A DNA stretch of 64,000 nucleotides from Methyloversatilis thermotolerans. GTDB taxonomy: Bacteria > Pseudomonadota > Gammaproteobacteria > Burkholderiales > Rhodocyclaceae. Position numbers and translations under genes: made by a program. Location of the stretch: contig NZ_KB889967.1 in assembly GCF_000372885.1 (NCBI RefSeq), positions 2,741,430 through 2,805,429 of the forward strand, read 5' to 3'. The notes beneath the pieces were generated by a model that searched no databases, was not told the origin of the DNA, and saw nothing but the letters and a program-made list of their open reading frames with translations. Positions 7,617 to 19,000 of the stretch are shown piece after piece. Position 1 is the first letter of the stretch. Each line of letters opens with the position of its first letter.

Positions 7617-9455
7617 TCACTCCACCGTCACGCTCTTCGCCAGATTCCGCGGCTTGTCCACATCGGTACCCTTCACCAGCGCCGCGTGGTAGGCGAGCAG
7701 TTGCAGCGGCACGACGTGCAGCACCGGTGACAGCAGGCCGTAGTTCTCCGGCATGTTCAGGATGTGCACGCCCTCGCCCTCGGCCATTTCGGTGCCGGCG
7801 TCAGCGATGACATAGAGCTCGCCGCCGCGGGCGCGCACTTCCTGGATATTGCTCTTGAGCTTTTCGATCAGCGCGTCGTTCGGGGCGATGGCGATGACCG
7901 GCATGTCGCGGTCGACCAGCGCCAGCGGGCCGTGCTTGAGTTCGCCGGCCGGGTAGGCTTCGGCGTGGATGTAGGAAATTTCCTTGAGCTTGAGCGCGCC
8001 TTCGAGCGCGATCGGGTAGTGCTGGCCGCGGCCAAGGAAGAGGGCGTGGTGCTTCATCGCGAAGCGTTCGGCCCAGGCCTGGATCTGCGGCTCAAGCTCG
8101 AGCACGCGGGTGACCGCGCCCGGCAGGTGGCGCAGCGCGCCGAGGTATTTCTCTTCCTGCGCGACGCTGAGCGTGCCGCGGGTCTTGGCCATGGCCAGGG
8201 TGAGCAGCGCGAGCGCGGCGAGCTGGGTGGTGTAGGCCTTGGTCGAGGCGACGCCGATTTCCGGGCCGGCGCGAGTGATGAAGCGCAAGCTGGATTCGCG
8301 CACGATGGCCGATTCCGGCACGTTGCAGATGGCCAGCGTGCGGGTCATGCCGAGCGACTTGGCGTACTTCAGCGCGGCCAGTGTGTCGGCGGTTTCGCCG
8401 GACTGCGAAATGGTGACCACCAGCGTGTCGGGGTCGGCCACCGGCTTGCGGTAGCGGTATTCGCTGGCGATTTCCACCGTGCATTCGATGCCGGCGATGT
8501 CCTCCAGCCAGTAGCGGGCGACCAGGCCGGCGTGGAAGCTGGTGCCACAGGCGAGCACCAACACGCGGCGCACCGAACGGAACACGTTGTCGGCTTCGAC
8601 GCCGAACAGATTGGGCGTGATCGAGCGCGCCTGGGCCAGCATTTCGAGCGTGTTCGACAGCGCGGCCGGCTGCTCGAAAATCTCTTTCTGCATGTAGTGG
8701 CGGTAGCTGCCCAGTTCGACCGCGTCGGCCGAAAGCTGGCTCACCTGCACCGGGCGTGCGACCGGCGTGCCGTCGAGACGCATGATGCGCATCGCGTCGC
8801 GCGTGAGTTCGGCCATGTCGCCGTCCTCGAGGTAGATCATGTTGCGCGTGACCTGCAGCAGCGCCGAGGTGTCGGAAGCCGCATAGTTGCCGGAATCCGA
8901 CTGGCCCAGCACCAGAGGCGAGCCGTGGCGGGCGACGACGACGCGCGAGTCTTCGCCTTCGGTGACGATGGCGATCGCGTAGGCGCCAATCAGTTCGCCA
9001 CAGGTGGCGCGCACGGCATCGACCAGGTCCGGATGGTTCTTCAAGTGATGGCGCACCAGATGAGCGATCACTTCGGTATCGGTTTCCGACGTGAAGGTGT
9101 AGCCCAGACCGGTGAGGCGGGCGCGCAGCGGCTCGAAGTTCTCGATGATGCCGTTGTGCACGACGGCCAGACCGTCGCTGATGTGCGGATGCGCGTTGCG
9201 CTCGGACGGCACGCCGTGCGTGGCCCAGCGCGTGTGGGCGATGCCGATGGCGGCATCGAGCTTCTGTTCGTCCGCCTGGGCGGCCAGTTCGGCCACGCGC
9301 CCGACCGCGCGCAGGCGGCGCAGTTGCGTGCCCTGCGCGCCATTGAGCACGGCCAGCCCGGCGGAATCGTAGCCGCGGTACTCGAGCTTGCGCAGCCCCT
9401 CAAGCAGGACGGGGACGATGTTCTGGCCGGCGATGGCCGCGACGATGCCGCACAT
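7617..9455 (-). CDS. glmS: Glutamine--fructose-6-phosphate aminotransferase (isomerizing)
   Basis: A 612-residue protein that makes glucosamine-6-phosphate from fructose-6-phosphate and glutamine, the first step toward UDP-GlcNAc. It starts [10 protein letters not shown], so Cys2 becomes the N-terminal nucleophile of the class II glutaminase domain. RGYDSAGLA and [13 protein letters not shown] follow. Two SIS domains fill the C-terminal half ([10 protein letters not shown], then [18 protein letters not shown]), ending in KSVTVE as expected. It lies 58 bp downstream of glmU on the same strand, forming a hexosamine operon. Its 3' end faces the accessory region, but no Tn7-like element ends are visible there. 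Confidence 0.97.
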   Translation of the reverse strand: MCGIVAAIAGQNIVPVLLEGLRKLEYRGYDSAGLAVLNGAQGTQLRRLRAVGRVAELAAQADEQKLDAAIGIAHTRWATHGVPSERNAHPHISDGLAVVHNGIIENFEPLRARLTGLGYTFTSETDTEVIAHLVRHHLKNHPDLVDAVRATCGELIGAYAIAIVTEGEDSRVVVARHGSPLVLGQSDSGNYAASDTSALLQVTRNMIYLEDGDMAELTRDAMRIMRLDGTPVARPVQVSQLSADAVELGSYRHYMQKEIFEQPAALSNTLEMLAQARSITPNLFGVEADNVFRSVRRVLVLACGTSFHAGLVARYWLEDIAGIECTVEIASEYRYRKPVADPDTLVVTISQSGETADTLAALKYAKSLGMTRTLAICNVPESAIVRESSLRFITRAGPEIGVASTKAYTTQLAALALLTLAMAKTRGTLSVAQEEKYLGALRHLPGAVTRVLELEPQIQAWAERFAMKHHALFLGRGQHYPIALEGALKLKEISYIHAEAYPAGELKHGPLALVDRDMPVIAIAPNDALIEKLKSNIQEVRARGGELYVIADAGTEMAEGEGVHILNMPENYGLLSPVLHVVPLQLLAYHAALVKGTDVDKPRNLAKSVTVE

Positions 9456-9513
9456 GGAAATTCCTTTGGCGTTGCGATGCGTTGGTTACGGTGCCTGCCC
9501 GCGAGCGACGGCC

Positions 9514-10875
9514 CTATTTCTTCTGCTTCACCGGCCGCTTCCAGCCGGTGAGCGTGATCTGGCGCACGCGCGAAATCGTGAGCGCGTCGGGCGGCGCGTC
9601 CTGGGTGAGCGTGGTGCCGGCGCCCAGCGTGGCACCGCGGCCGACGGTGACCGGTGCCACGAGCTGGGTGTCCGAGCCGATGAATACATCGTCCTCGATG
9701 ACGGTGCGGAACTTGTTCGCGCCGTCGTAGTTACAGCAGATGGTGCCAGCGCCGATGTTCACGCGGCTGCCCACGGTGGCGTCGCCGACATAGGCGAGAT
9801 GATTGGCCTTGCTGTGCGCGGCGATGTCGCTGTTCTTGACCTCGACGAAGTTGCCGATGTGCACGTCCTCCGCCAGATTGGCGCCGGGGCGCAGCCGGGC
9901 ATAGGGGCCGAGCTGGCAGCCGGCGCCAACCACGGCGTCGTCGAAATGGCAGAACGGCGCGATGACGGTGCCGGCGGCGACGGTGACGTTGCGCAGCACC
10001 GAATGCGCGCCCACCTTGACGCCATCGCCCAGTTCGACGCGACCTTCGAAGATGCAGCCGATGTCGATCTCGACATCGCGGCCGCAGACCAGCTCGCCGC
10101 GCACGTCGATGCGCGCCGGGTCGCGCAGCGTGACGCCGTCGGCCAGCAGGCGCTCGGCATTCTCGCGCTGGTGGATGCGCTCCAGTTCGGCCAGTTGCGC
10201 CTTGTCGTTCACGCCCAGCGTTTCTGAAACGCGGGCAGGCTGGGTGCTCACCACCGGCACGCCATCGCGCACCGCGGCGGCCACCACATCGGTCAGGTAG
10301 TACTCGCGCTGGGCGTTGTTGTTGGAAAGCTGGTCCAGCCAGCCGGCAAGCCGGTCACCCGGCACCACCATGATGCCGGTATTGATTTCGCGGAGGGCGC
10401 GCTCGGACTCGGACGCGTCCTTCTGTTCGACGATGCGCACGATGCGCCCTGCGCCGTCGCGCACGATGCGGCCGTAACCGGTGGGATCGTCCAGCGTGAC
10501 GGTCAGGATGGCGAGCTTGTCCGCGCCCGCCGCGTCCACCAGGGTGCGCAGCGTGTCGGCGCGCAGCAACGGCACATCGCCGTAAAGGATGAGCACCGGT
10601 TCGTCGCGCGTAAGCGCCGGCAGCGCCTGCATGACGGCATGGCCGGTGCCGAGTTGTTCGGCCTGCAGCGCCCAGTCGACCGGCAGATCGGGAAAGGCCG
10701 CGCGCACGGCGTCGCCGCCATGGCCGTACACCACACAGGTGCGGCTGGGCTCAAGTGCAGCCGCGGTGCGCAGCACATGGCCGAGCAGCGGCCGGTCAGC
10801 CAGGGGTTGCAACACCTTGGGCAGGGCGGAGCGCATGCGCTTGCCCTGTCCTGCTGCCAGAATGACGATCTGCAT
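9514..10875 (-). CDS. glmU: Bifunctional N-acetylglucosamine-1-phosphate uridyltransferase / glucosamine-1-phosphate acetyltransferase
   Basis: A 453-residue protein. The N-terminal nucleotidyltransferase has the signature [12 protein letters not shown] and makes UDP-GlcNAc. The C-terminal left-handed beta-helix acetyltransferase carries [15 protein letters not shown], with the acetyl-CoA-binding region. Start at 10875 (MQIVILAAG) is chosen because the family begins there; an upstream in-frame Met at 10971 would add 32 unrelated residues. Together with glmS it supplies UDP-GlcNAc for peptidoglycan and LPS. A DUF4124 gene is divergent upstream. Confidence 0.96.
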   Translation of the reverse strand: MQIVILAAGQGKRMRSALPKVLQPLADRPLLGHVLRTAAALEPSRTCVVYGHGGDAVRAAFPDLPVDWALQAEQLGTGHAVMQALPALTRDEPVLILYGDVPLLRADTLRTLVDAAGADKLAILTVTLDDPTGYGRIVRDGAGRIVRIVEQKDASESERALREINTGIMVVPGDRLAGWLDQLSNNNAQREYYLTDVVAAAVRDGVPVVSTQPARVSETLGVNDKAQLAELERIHQRENAERLLADGVTLRDPARIDVRGELVCGRDVEIDIGCIFEGRVELGDGVKVGAHSVLRNVTVAAGTVIAPFCHFDDAVVGAGCQLGPYARLRPGANLAEDVHIGNFVEVKNSDIAAHSKANHLAYVGDATVGSRVNIGAGTICCNYDGANKFRTVIEDDVFIGSDTQLVAPVTVGRGATLGAGTTLTQDAPPDALTISRVRQITLTGWKRPVKQKK

Positions 10876-11067
10876 CGGACACCACGATTCGGCGGAAAAC
10901 CGCATGGATTCTAGCATCCGCGCCCGTATCGCCTGCTGCGCAGCAGTTCTCGGCGGACGGTGCGGATGCAACCAGTAAGCATGGATATTGCCTTACGCTC
11001 GAGGCCCGGACATGCGTCGGGCCGCCCGCCTCTCTTTGCGGAGAGCAGGCCTCAGGAGGTGTACGAC

Positions 11068-11586
11068 ATGAATATGCCCGCCCTTAATGGCTTGATCGGC
11101 GCTGCACTATGCCTGGTTCCGGTGATCTGTCACGCACAGGCCACGATACATCGCTGGGTGGATGAGCGCGGCGTGGTGAATTACGGCGACAGTCCGCCGG
11201 AAGGCCGCAAGACGACGCGCATCGTCACCACCGACCCGCTGGCGACGGAAAGAACGGCCGATGCGCCCCCGGCGCAGGCTCCGGGCAGCCGTCAGGACGC
11301 GCTGGACCGCCGGGCCGTGCGCGAGGAAATCGAGGATGCGATGCGCCGCGAACGGCTGGCGCGCGAGCGTGAAGCGGCCAGCGAAGCCGAGGCCGCCCGC
11401 ATGGCAGCCCGCAAGCGCTGCGAAGAACAGCGCCGGGTCGATTGCGACCAGGCCGGCGCGCTGGACGAGCCGGTCTATGTGACGCCGCGCATCGTGCGGC
11501 GTCACCCGACCTACCCGGTCGCTCCGGTCCAGCCCCCCCGCCCCGCGCCGAGCGAACCTCCGGTGCTGATGCGCAAGCTGCCCTGA
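11068..11586 (+). CDS. DUF4124 domain-containing exported protein
   Basis: A 172-residue protein with an N-terminal signal peptide (LIGAALCLVPVICHAQA, cleavage after HAQA). A DUF4124 module follows (IHRWVDERGVVNYGDSPPEG), then an Arg/Glu-rich helical, probably coiled-coil stretch (about residues 85-130) and a Pro-rich tail. An AGGAGGT ribosome site sits 8 bp before the ATG at 11068. DUF4124 proteins are periplasmic and common in betaproteobacteria; function is unknown. It is transcribed away from glmU. Confidence 0.85.
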   Translation: MNMPALNGLIGAALCLVPVICHAQATIHRWVDERGVVNYGDSPPEGRKTTRIVTTDPLATERTADAPPAQAPGSRQDALDRRAVREEIEDAMRRERLAREREAASEAEAARMAARKRCEEQRRVDCDQAGALDEPVYVTPRIVRRHPTYPVAPVQPPRPAPSEPPVLMRKLP

Positions 11587-12567
11587 GGCTGGGCCCGGAT
11601 CACGAACGAGGCCGGCGGCCCGCATGCGCCGCGTCGCGACCTTGGGGTCGCTCCTACAACAGCGCGCCCTTGCCACGAAGGGGGCGATGCCTGCCGTAGC
11701 GAGCACCGCTCGCGACAACACCCTCGAACGAAGCCCGCGGCCCGAATGCGCCGCGTCGCGACCTTGGGGTCGCTCCTACAACAGCGCGCCCTTGCCACGA
11801 AGGGGGCGATGCCTGCCGTAGCGAGCACCGCTCGCGACAACACCCTCGAACGAAGCCCGCGGCCCGAATGCGCCGCGTCGCGACCTTGGGGTCGCTCCTA
11901 CAACAGCGCGCCCTGGCCGCGAACAGCGCGATGCCTGCCGTAGGAGCGAGCACCGCTCGCGACAACACCCTCGAACGAAGCCCGCGGCCCGCATGCGCCG
12001 CGTCGCGACCCTGGGGTCGCTCCTACAAGAACTCGCCCGAACCGCGCGCGGAGCCGGTTGTCTGACCCATCAAATCGCGCCCTGACCTCAAGCGAGCGCG
12101 GGTTTGGTGGGAGCGGGCTTGCCCGCGATTGCAGCTTCGAACGAAGCCGGCGGCTCGCTAAGGCCGCCGGCCCTCACCCGGCGCTGCGCGCCACCCTCTC
12201 CCGCTGATGCGGGCGAGGGTCACCTCGGCGACGCCTACCTCCCCTCGCCCACATCAGTGGGAGAGGGGCCCGGGGGTGAGGGCGAGCGGGTTTGTCCCGC
12301 GATACGGCTTCGAACGAAGCCGGCGACATGCCTACGCCGCATCGCGGCCAGAGGCCGCTCCCACAGGAACTCGCCCGAGCCACGAACGGAGCCGGTTGTC
12401 TGACCCATCAAAGCGCGCCCTGACCTCAAGCGAGCGCGGGTTTGGTGGGAGCGGGCTTGCCCGCGATTACGGCTTCGAACGAAGCCGGCGACATGCTTAC
12501 GCCGCATCGCGGCCAGAGGCCGCTCCCACAGGAACTCGCCCGAACCGCGCGCGGAGCCGGACGACAC
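11587..12567. repeat. gene-free cluster of REP-like palindromic repeats
   Basis: This 980-bp stretch between the DUF4124 gene and gltD carries no supportable gene. It is made of interspersed palindromes: GGGAGCGGGCTTGCCCGCGA around 12109-12128 and again around 12447-12466, a variant near 12276-12303, TCGCGACC...GGTCGCTCCTACA units, and a CCCTCACCC/CTCTCCC...GGGAGAGGGG type near 12160-12290. A 50-bp segment at 12081 recurs at 12419. Another segment at 12326 recurs at 12491 (165-bp period). The first family is the REP type known from Pseudomonas, normally spread by REP-associated tyrosine transposases. No such transposase gene is in the window. Confidence 0.8.
11617..12036. repeat. tandem array, 122-bp period, about 3.4 copies
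   Basis: Units start near 11617, 11739, 11861 and 11986; the last is partial. Marker ACCTTGGGGTCGCTCCTACA begins at 11639, 11761 and 11883, and a variant begins at 12008. The first two periods are exactly 122 bp and the third is 125 bp because GTAGCGAGC became GTAGGAGCGAGC. Each unit contains two small palindromes, GTCGCGACC...GGTCGC and GCGAGCACCGCTCGC. Near-identity of copies 1 to 3 points to recent tandem duplication. Confidence 0.85.
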
Positions 12568-14034
12568 TCAACGCGGCAGGGTGGTGCTGCCCATCAGGAA
12601 CTGATCGACCTCGCGGGCGCACTGACGCCCTTCACGGATCGCCCACACTACCAGCGACTGCCCGCGGCGCATGTCGCCTGCCGCGAACACCTTGGGCACA
12701 TTGGTGGCGTAGCAGCCTTCGCCGTCGGTGGTGGCGCGCGCGTTGCCGCGGCCATCCTTTTCCACGCCGAAGCTGTCGATGATGCTGGCGGCCGGGCTGA
12801 CGAAGCCCATGGCGAGCAGCACCAGGTCAGCCTTCAGCAACTGTTCGGTGCCCGGCACTTCCTGCATGCGGCCGTCCTTCCATTCGACGCGCACGGTCTT
12901 CACCTGGGTGACGCGGCCGTTCTCGCCGATGAATTCCTTGGTGGCGATCGCCCAGTCGCGCTCGCAGCCTTCTTCATGGCTGGACGAGGTACGCAGCTTG
13001 ATCGGCCAGTACGGCCACACCAGCGGCTTGTGCTCGGCCTGGGGCGGTTGCGGCATCAGTTCGAACTGGACCACGCTGGCCGCGCCGTGGCGATTCGAGG
13101 TGCCGACGCAGTCAGAACCGGTATCGCCACCGCCGATCACCACCACATGCTTGCCGGTGGCCATGATCTGGTCGGGCAGCTTGTCGCCGGCGACCACGCG
13201 GTTCTGCTGCGGCAGGAAATCCATCGCGAAATGTACGCCTGCCAGTTCGCGCCCGGGCACCGGCAGGTCGCGCGGCTGTTCCGCGCCACCTGCCAGCACG
13301 ACCGCGTCGAACTCGGCCTTGAGCTGGTCGGGCGTGACCACCGTGCTGGCGTCGCTGTGCACCGGCGAGCCTTCCGGCAGCGGACCGACCTGCACGCCGG
13401 TGCGGAAGGTGACGCCTTCAGCTTCCATCTGCGCGACGCGGCGGTCGATGTGCGACTTTTCCATCTTGAAGTCGGGAATGCCGTAGCGCAGCAGACCGCC
13501 GACGCGGCTGTTCTTCTCGAACACGGTCACGTCGTGACCGGCTCGCGCGAGCTGCTGGGCGGCGGCCATGCCGGCCGGGCCGGAACCGACGACGGCCACC
13601 TTCCTGCCGGTCTTCTTCGCCGGCGGCTGCGGCACGACCCAGCCGTTTTCCCAGGCCTTGTCGATGATGGCGTGCTCGATCGACTTGATGCCCACCGCGT
13701 CGCTGTTGATGTTGAGCGTACAGGCGGCCTCACACGGAGCCGGACAGATGCGGCCGGTGAATTCCGGGAAGTTGTTGGTCGAGTGCAGCACCTCGATCGC
13801 CTGCTTCCAGTCCTGGCGGTAAACGAGGTCGTTGAAGTCAGGGATGATGTTGTTGACCGGGCAGCCGTTGTTGCAGAACGGAATGCCGCAGTCCATGCAG
13901 CGCGCACCCTGGATCTTGGCTTCTTCGTCGCTCAGGTGAAGCACGAACTCCTTGTAGTTGCGGACGCGTTCCGCAACCGGCAGCGAGGCCTCGGACAGAC
14001 GCTGGTATTCCAGAAAACCGGTGGACTTTCCCAT
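12568..14034 (-). CDS. gltD: Glutamate synthase [NADPH] small (beta) subunit
   Basis: A 488-residue flavoprotein that passes electrons from NADPH to the large subunit. The N-terminal cysteine cluster ([17 protein letters not shown], then CPAPCEAAC) binds 4Fe-4S centres. An FAD Rossmann motif [20 protein letters not shown] lies near residues 146-165 and an NADPH-binding motif ([12 protein letters not shown]) near 300. It lies 17 bp downstream of gltB on the same strand and completes the GOGAT ammonium-assimilation operon. Confidence 0.97.
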   Translation of the reverse strand: MGKSTGFLEYQRLSEASLPVAERVRNYKEFVLHLSDEEAKIQGARCMDCGIPFCNNGCPVNNIIPDFNDLVYRQDWKQAIEVLHSTNNFPEFTGRICPAPCEAACTLNINSDAVGIKSIEHAIIDKAWENGWVVPQPPAKKTGRKVAVVGSGPAGMAAAQQLARAGHDVTVFEKNSRVGGLLRYGIPDFKMEKSHIDRRVAQMEAEGVTFRTGVQVGPLPEGSPVHSDASTVVTPDQLKAEFDAVVLAGGAEQPRDLPVPGRELAGVHFAMDFLPQQNRVVAGDKLPDQIMATGKHVVVIGGGDTGSDCVGTSNRHGAASVVQFELMPQPPQAEHKPLVWPYWPIKLRTSSSHEEGCERDWAIATKEFIGENGRVTQVKTVRVEWKDGRMQEVPGTEQLLKADLVLLAMGFVSPAASIIDSFGVEKDGRGNARATTDGEGCYATNVPKVFAAGDMRRGQSLVVWAIREGRQCAREVDQFLMGSTTLPR

Positions 14035-14051
14035 GTTCGATTCTTTTCCTG

Positions 14052-17000
14052 TTACTTGGCCATCGCTGCAGCCGGCGCATCCGCCTTGGCAGCCATTTCA
14101 CGCAGCGCGCGACGGTACTCGGTCGGCATCACCTTGACGAACTTGCCGCGGGCATTCGCCCAGTCGGCCAGGATGTCGGCGGCGCGCTTGGAGCCGCTGA
14201 ACGCCGCATGACGGGCGATCAGGCGACGCAGGATGGCTTCGTCCGACATGGTCAGATGATTGATGGCCGCCTCGCCGATGATCGCTTCGTCGGCGGCGTC
14301 GGCCAGGTCGCCACTGATGGCATCCAGTTCCACCATGGACATGTTGCAGCGCTTGCCGAAGCTGCCGTCCTCGTCGAACACATAGGCGACGCCGCCCGAC
14401 ATGCCGGCGGCGAAGTTGCGGCCGGTCTGGCCGAGCACCACCACGGTGCCGCCGGTCATGTACTCGCAGCCGTGATCACCCGTACCTTCGACCACCGCGA
14501 CCGCGCCCGAGTTGCGCACGGCAAAGCGTTCGCCGGCCACGCCGCGGAAGTAGCACTCGCCTTCGGTAGCCCCGTAGAGCACGGTGTTGCCGACGATGAT
14601 GTTCTTCTCGGACGCGCCGCGGAAGGCGTCCGACGGACGGATGATGATGCGGCCGCCGGACAGGCCCTTGGCCACGTAATCGTTGCCCTGGCCGGTCAGT
14701 TCCAGCGTGATGCCGCGCGCGATGAAGGCGCCGAAGCTCTGCCCGGCGGTGCCGCGCAGCTTCACCATGATGGTGTTGTCCGGCAGGCCCTTGTGGCCGT
14801 AGCGGCGGGCGACTTCATGCGACAGCATGGTGCCGACCGTGCGGTTCACATTGATCACCGGCGACTCGATCACCACCGGCTTGCCGTTCTCAAGGGCGTC
14901 CTTGGCCTGGGCGATCAGCGTGTGGTCGAGCGCGCGCTCGATGCCGTGGTCCTGCGTCTCGGTGTGCAGACGCGACACTTCGGACGGAACCGGCGGCATG
15001 TAGAAGATGCGCGAGAAGTCGAGGCCGCGCGCCTTCCAGTGCTCGATGCCGGCGCGCATGTCCAGCAGGTCGGAACGGCCGACCAGGTCGTCGAACTTGC
15101 GGATGCCCATCGACGCCATCAGTTCGCGCACTTCCTCGGCGACGAAGAAGAAATAGTTCACGACATGTTCCGGCTGGCCGGAGAAGCGCTTGCGCAGCAC
15201 CGGGTCCTGCGTGGCCACGCCCACCGGGCAGGTGTTCAGATGGCACTTGCGCATCATGATGCAGCCCTCGACCACCAGCGGCGCAGTGGCGAAGCCGAAT
15301 TCATCGGCGCCGAGCAGCGCGCCGATCAGCACGTCGCGGCCGGTCTTCATCTGGCCGTCGGCCTGCACGCGGATGCGGCCGCGCAGGCGGTTCAGCACCA
15401 GGGTCTGCTGGGTTTCGGCCAGGCCGAGTTCCCACGGCGTGCCGCAGTGCTTGATCGACGAAATCGGGCTGGCCCCGGTGCCGCCGTCATGGCCGGCGAT
15501 CACCAGATGGTCGGCCTTGGCCTTGGACACACCGGCCGCCACCGTGCCGACGCCGATTTCCGACACCAGCTTGACCGAGATGGACGCAGTCGGATTCGAG
15601 TTCTTCAGATCGTGGATGAGCTGGGCCAGATCCTCGATCGAATAGATGTCGTGATGCGGCGGCGGCGAAATCAGGCCGACGCCCGGGGCGGCGCAACGGA
15701 CCTTGGCGATGTTGGCGTCACCTTGTGGCCGGGCAGCTGACCGCCTTCGCCCGGCTTCGCGCCCTGCGCCATCTTGATCTGGATCTGGTCGGAATTGGCC
15801 AGATACTCGGCGGTGACGCCGAAGCGGCCGGAGGCGACCTGCTTGATCCTGGAACGCAGCGAATCGCCCTTCTTCAGCGGCAGCGCGACTTCCACGCGCG
15901 ACGAGCCGATGAGCTTGTCCAGCGTTGTGTCTTCGGTCACCGGGCTGAAGCGGATCGGGTCTTCACCGCCTTCGCCGGTGTTGGACTTGCCGCCGATGCG
16001 GTTCATCGCGATCGCCAGCGTGGTGTGCGCTTCGGTCGAGATCGAGCCGAGCGACATGGCACCGGTGGCGAAGCGCTTGACGATGTCGGCCGCCGGTTCG
16101 ACTTCGTCCAGCGGCACCGGCGGACCCGCCGGCTTGATGTCGAACAGACCGCGCAGCGTCATGTGGCGGCGCGTCTGGTCATTGATGATGCGCGCGTATT
16201 CCTTGTAGGTGTCGTACTTGTTCGCGCGCGTCGAATGCTGCAGCTTGGCGATCGCATCCGGCGTCCACATGTGCTCTTCGCCGCGCACGCGGAAGGCGTA
16301 TTCGCCGCCGGCATCGAGCGCATTGGCCAGCACCGGATCGCTGCCGAAAGCCTGGGCGTGGGTGCGCAGCGCCTCGTCGGCCACCTCGACCAGGCCGATA
16401 CCCTCGACCTGGGTGGCGGTACCGGTGAAGTAGCGCGCAACGAAAGCCGAATTCAGGCCGATCGCTTCGAAAATCTGCGCGCCGCTGTAGGACTGGTAGG
16501 TCGAAATGCCCATCTTGGACATGACCTTGTTCAGCCCCTTGCCGACCGCCTTGATGAAGCGCTTGGACGCTTCCTTGGTGGACAGGCCGGACGGCAGCTC
16601 GTTGGAAATTTCGGCGATGGTGTCGAAGGCCAGCCACGGACAGATGGCTTCGGCGCCGTAACCGGCGAGCAGCGCGAAGTGGTGGGTTTCACGCGCCGAG
16701 CCGGTGTCGATCACCAGACCGGTGAGCGTGCGCAGCCCCTTGCGCACCAGGTGATGGTGCACCGCCGAGGTGGCCAGCAGCGCCGGAATGGCGACGCGGT
16801 CGCGCGACACCGTGCGGTCGGAAAGGATGACGATGTTGAAACCGTCGTTGACCGACTTTTCCGCCGCGTCCTGCAGGCGCTTGATGTGCGCTTCGATGGC
16901 GGCCGAACCTTCGCTGGCCGGATAGGTGATGTCCAGCACCAGCGAACGGTACTTGCCGCCGGTCAGGCGCTCGATATCGCGCAGGCGCAGCACGTCCTCG

Positions 17001-18718
17001 TTGGTGAGCACCGGCTGGGTCACTTCCAGGCGCGGCGTCAGGCCGTCCTCGTTGTCGGCCACGCCCATCAGGTTGGGACGCGGGCCGATGAAGGAGGCGA
17101 GCGACATCACGATCTCTTCGCGGATCGGATCGATCGGCGGATTCGTGACCTGGGCGAACAACTGCTTGAAGTAGGAATACAGCGGCTTGTTCTTGTCCGA
17201 CAGCACCGGCAGCGGACTGTCATTGCCCATCGAACCGATGGCTTCCTCGCCGCCGGCCGCCATCGGTGCCAGAATGAACTTGATGTCTTCCTGCGTGTAG
17301 CCGAAGGCCTGCTGCGTATCGAGCAGCGATTCGCTGCGCTCGGTGCTGTACTTGATCTCTTCCAGTTCGGTCAGGAAGAAGCGCGAATCGTTGATCCAGG
17401 TGTCGTACGGATATTCGGTCGCCAGCTCGTGCTTGAGCGCCGAGTCATCGATGATGGCGCCCTTCTCGAGGTCGATCAGGAACATCTTGCCCGGCTGCAG
17501 GCGCCACTTCTGCACGATGCGCTCGTCCGGAATCGGCAGCACGCCCATTTCCGACGCCATGACCACCATGTCGTCGTCGGTCACCAGGAAGCGCGCCGGA
17601 CGCAGGCCGTTACGGTCCAGCGTGGCGCCGATCTGGCGGCCGTCGGTGAAGGCGACCGCGGCCGGTCCGTCCCACGGCTCCATGATGGCGGCGTGGAATT
17701 CGTAGAAGGCGCGGCGCTCCTCGTCCATCATCGGGTTGCCGGCCCAGGCTTCCGGGATGAGCATCATCATGGCATGCGCCATGGAATAGCCGCCCATCAC
17801 CAGCAGTTCGAGCGCATTGTCGAACGAGGCCGAGTCGGAACCGCCCTCGACGATGAGCGGCCACAGCTTGTCGAGATCGGCGCCAAGAGCGGCCGACTTC
17901 ATGGACTTCTGGCGCGCCTTCATCCAGTTGATGTTGCCGCGCACGGTGTTGATTTCACCGTTGTGGGCAATCATGCGGAAGGGATGGGCGAGATCCCAGG
18001 TCGGGAAGGTATTGGTCGAGAAGCGCTGGTGCACCAGCGCCAGCGCCGAGGTGGCACGCGGGTCGGTCAGGTCGGCGAAGTATTCGCCCACCTGGTGGGC
18101 CAGCAGCATGCCCTTGTAGACGATGGTGCGCGAGGACAGCGACGGGATGTAGAACTGCTTCACGTCGGCGAGCTTGAGCGCGCGCACCGCATGCTCGACG
18201 CGCTTGCGCACCACGAACAGCTTGCGTTCGAAGGCGGTCTGATCGGCCACGGTGTCCGGGCGCGCGATGAAAACCTGGCGCATGCGCGGTTCGATCGCGC
18301 GCGCGGCTTCGGCCAGGATGCTGCTGTCGCGCGGCAGGTCGCGCCAGCCCAGGAAGGTCAGTCCTTCTTCGTGAATGACACGTGCGACGACCGATTCACA
18401 GGCGGCACAGCCATTGGCCGACTGAGGCAGGAAAACGGTTCCGCAGGCATAGTCGCCGACCGCCGGCAGTGTGATGCCGATCCTGGCGGCTTCCTCGCGC
18501 AGCAGTGCATCCGGCATCTGGATCAGGATGCCGGCGCCGTCGCCGAGCAGCGGGTCATAGCCAGTCGCACCGCGATGGTCGAGGTTCTTCAGGATCAGCA
18601 GACCCTGTTCGATGATGTCGTGGGTCTTGCGGTTCTTGATGTTCGCAACGAAACCCACACCACATGCATCGCGCTCGTTTTCGGGGTCGTACAGACCCTG
18701 ACTATGGGGAAGACCCAT
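14052..18718 (-). pseudogene. gltB: Glutamate synthase large (alpha) subunit, single frameshift
   Basis: The 5' part (18718 down to about 15720) encodes the class II amidotransferase ([20 protein letters not shown]; the Cys is the mature N-terminal nucleophile), the central domain and part of the FMN domain, up to [11 protein letters not shown]. The frame is then lost. The -1 frame continues the family sequence ([20 protein letters not shown], then [10 protein letters not shown] and [11 protein letters not shown]) to 14052, through the GXGXG C-terminal domain. One missing base near 15719-15722 (AAGGTGACGCC where AAGGTGGACGCC or similar is expected) explains everything. Corrected, it would be about 1556 residues, normal for GltB. 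The ATG at 18718 has GAGGA 8 bp upstream. It could be a true mutation or a sequence error. Confidence 0.9.
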
Positions 18719-18921
18719 TGCTTTCGTCCTCGGAACTCGTTTGCCAACCGCGCACGGCTTCGCTCTGATCGCTGGCCGCTGCGGGAAGATCACCGCCAGT
18801 AACCGTGAAAAAGCCGGCTTCCGCGGTCATTTCATTGAAAGAAACGAGGCGGACACCGGCTCGGGTGGCCCGGGCGGACCCTGCACAGGGTCAAAACGGG
18901 CACTTTTGGGGTGGACGGCGG

Positions 18922-18950
18922 AGTATAAGACCTTGATACGCTGCGTACAA
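18922..18950 (-). promoter_or_regulatory. candidate sigma-70 promoter for gltBD
   Basis: On the minus strand a TTGTAC -35-like box (18950-18945) and a TATACT -10 box (18927-18922) are separated by exactly 17 bp. They lie about 200 bp upstream of the gltB ATG, in the 280-bp gap between gltB and dgt. The -10 matches the consensus at 5 of 6 positions and the -35 at 3 of 6. This implies a long leader. Confidence 0.45.
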
Positions 18951-19000
18951 CCACCTGTGACGCAGCGCACGAGCAGGCGCTGTACGGGGCAGAGGCCGCC

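Noticed and set aside
11617-12036. CRISPR array
   Set aside because: The period is regular but the whole unit repeats, with no unique spacers, and units are 122 bp; it is a tandem repeat.
15725-18802. A 1025-codon open frame on the plus strand opposite gltB
   Set aside because: Mirror frame of a GC-rich gene: its translation is rich in Arg, His, Gly and Val with no domain, while the minus strand encodes clear GltB.
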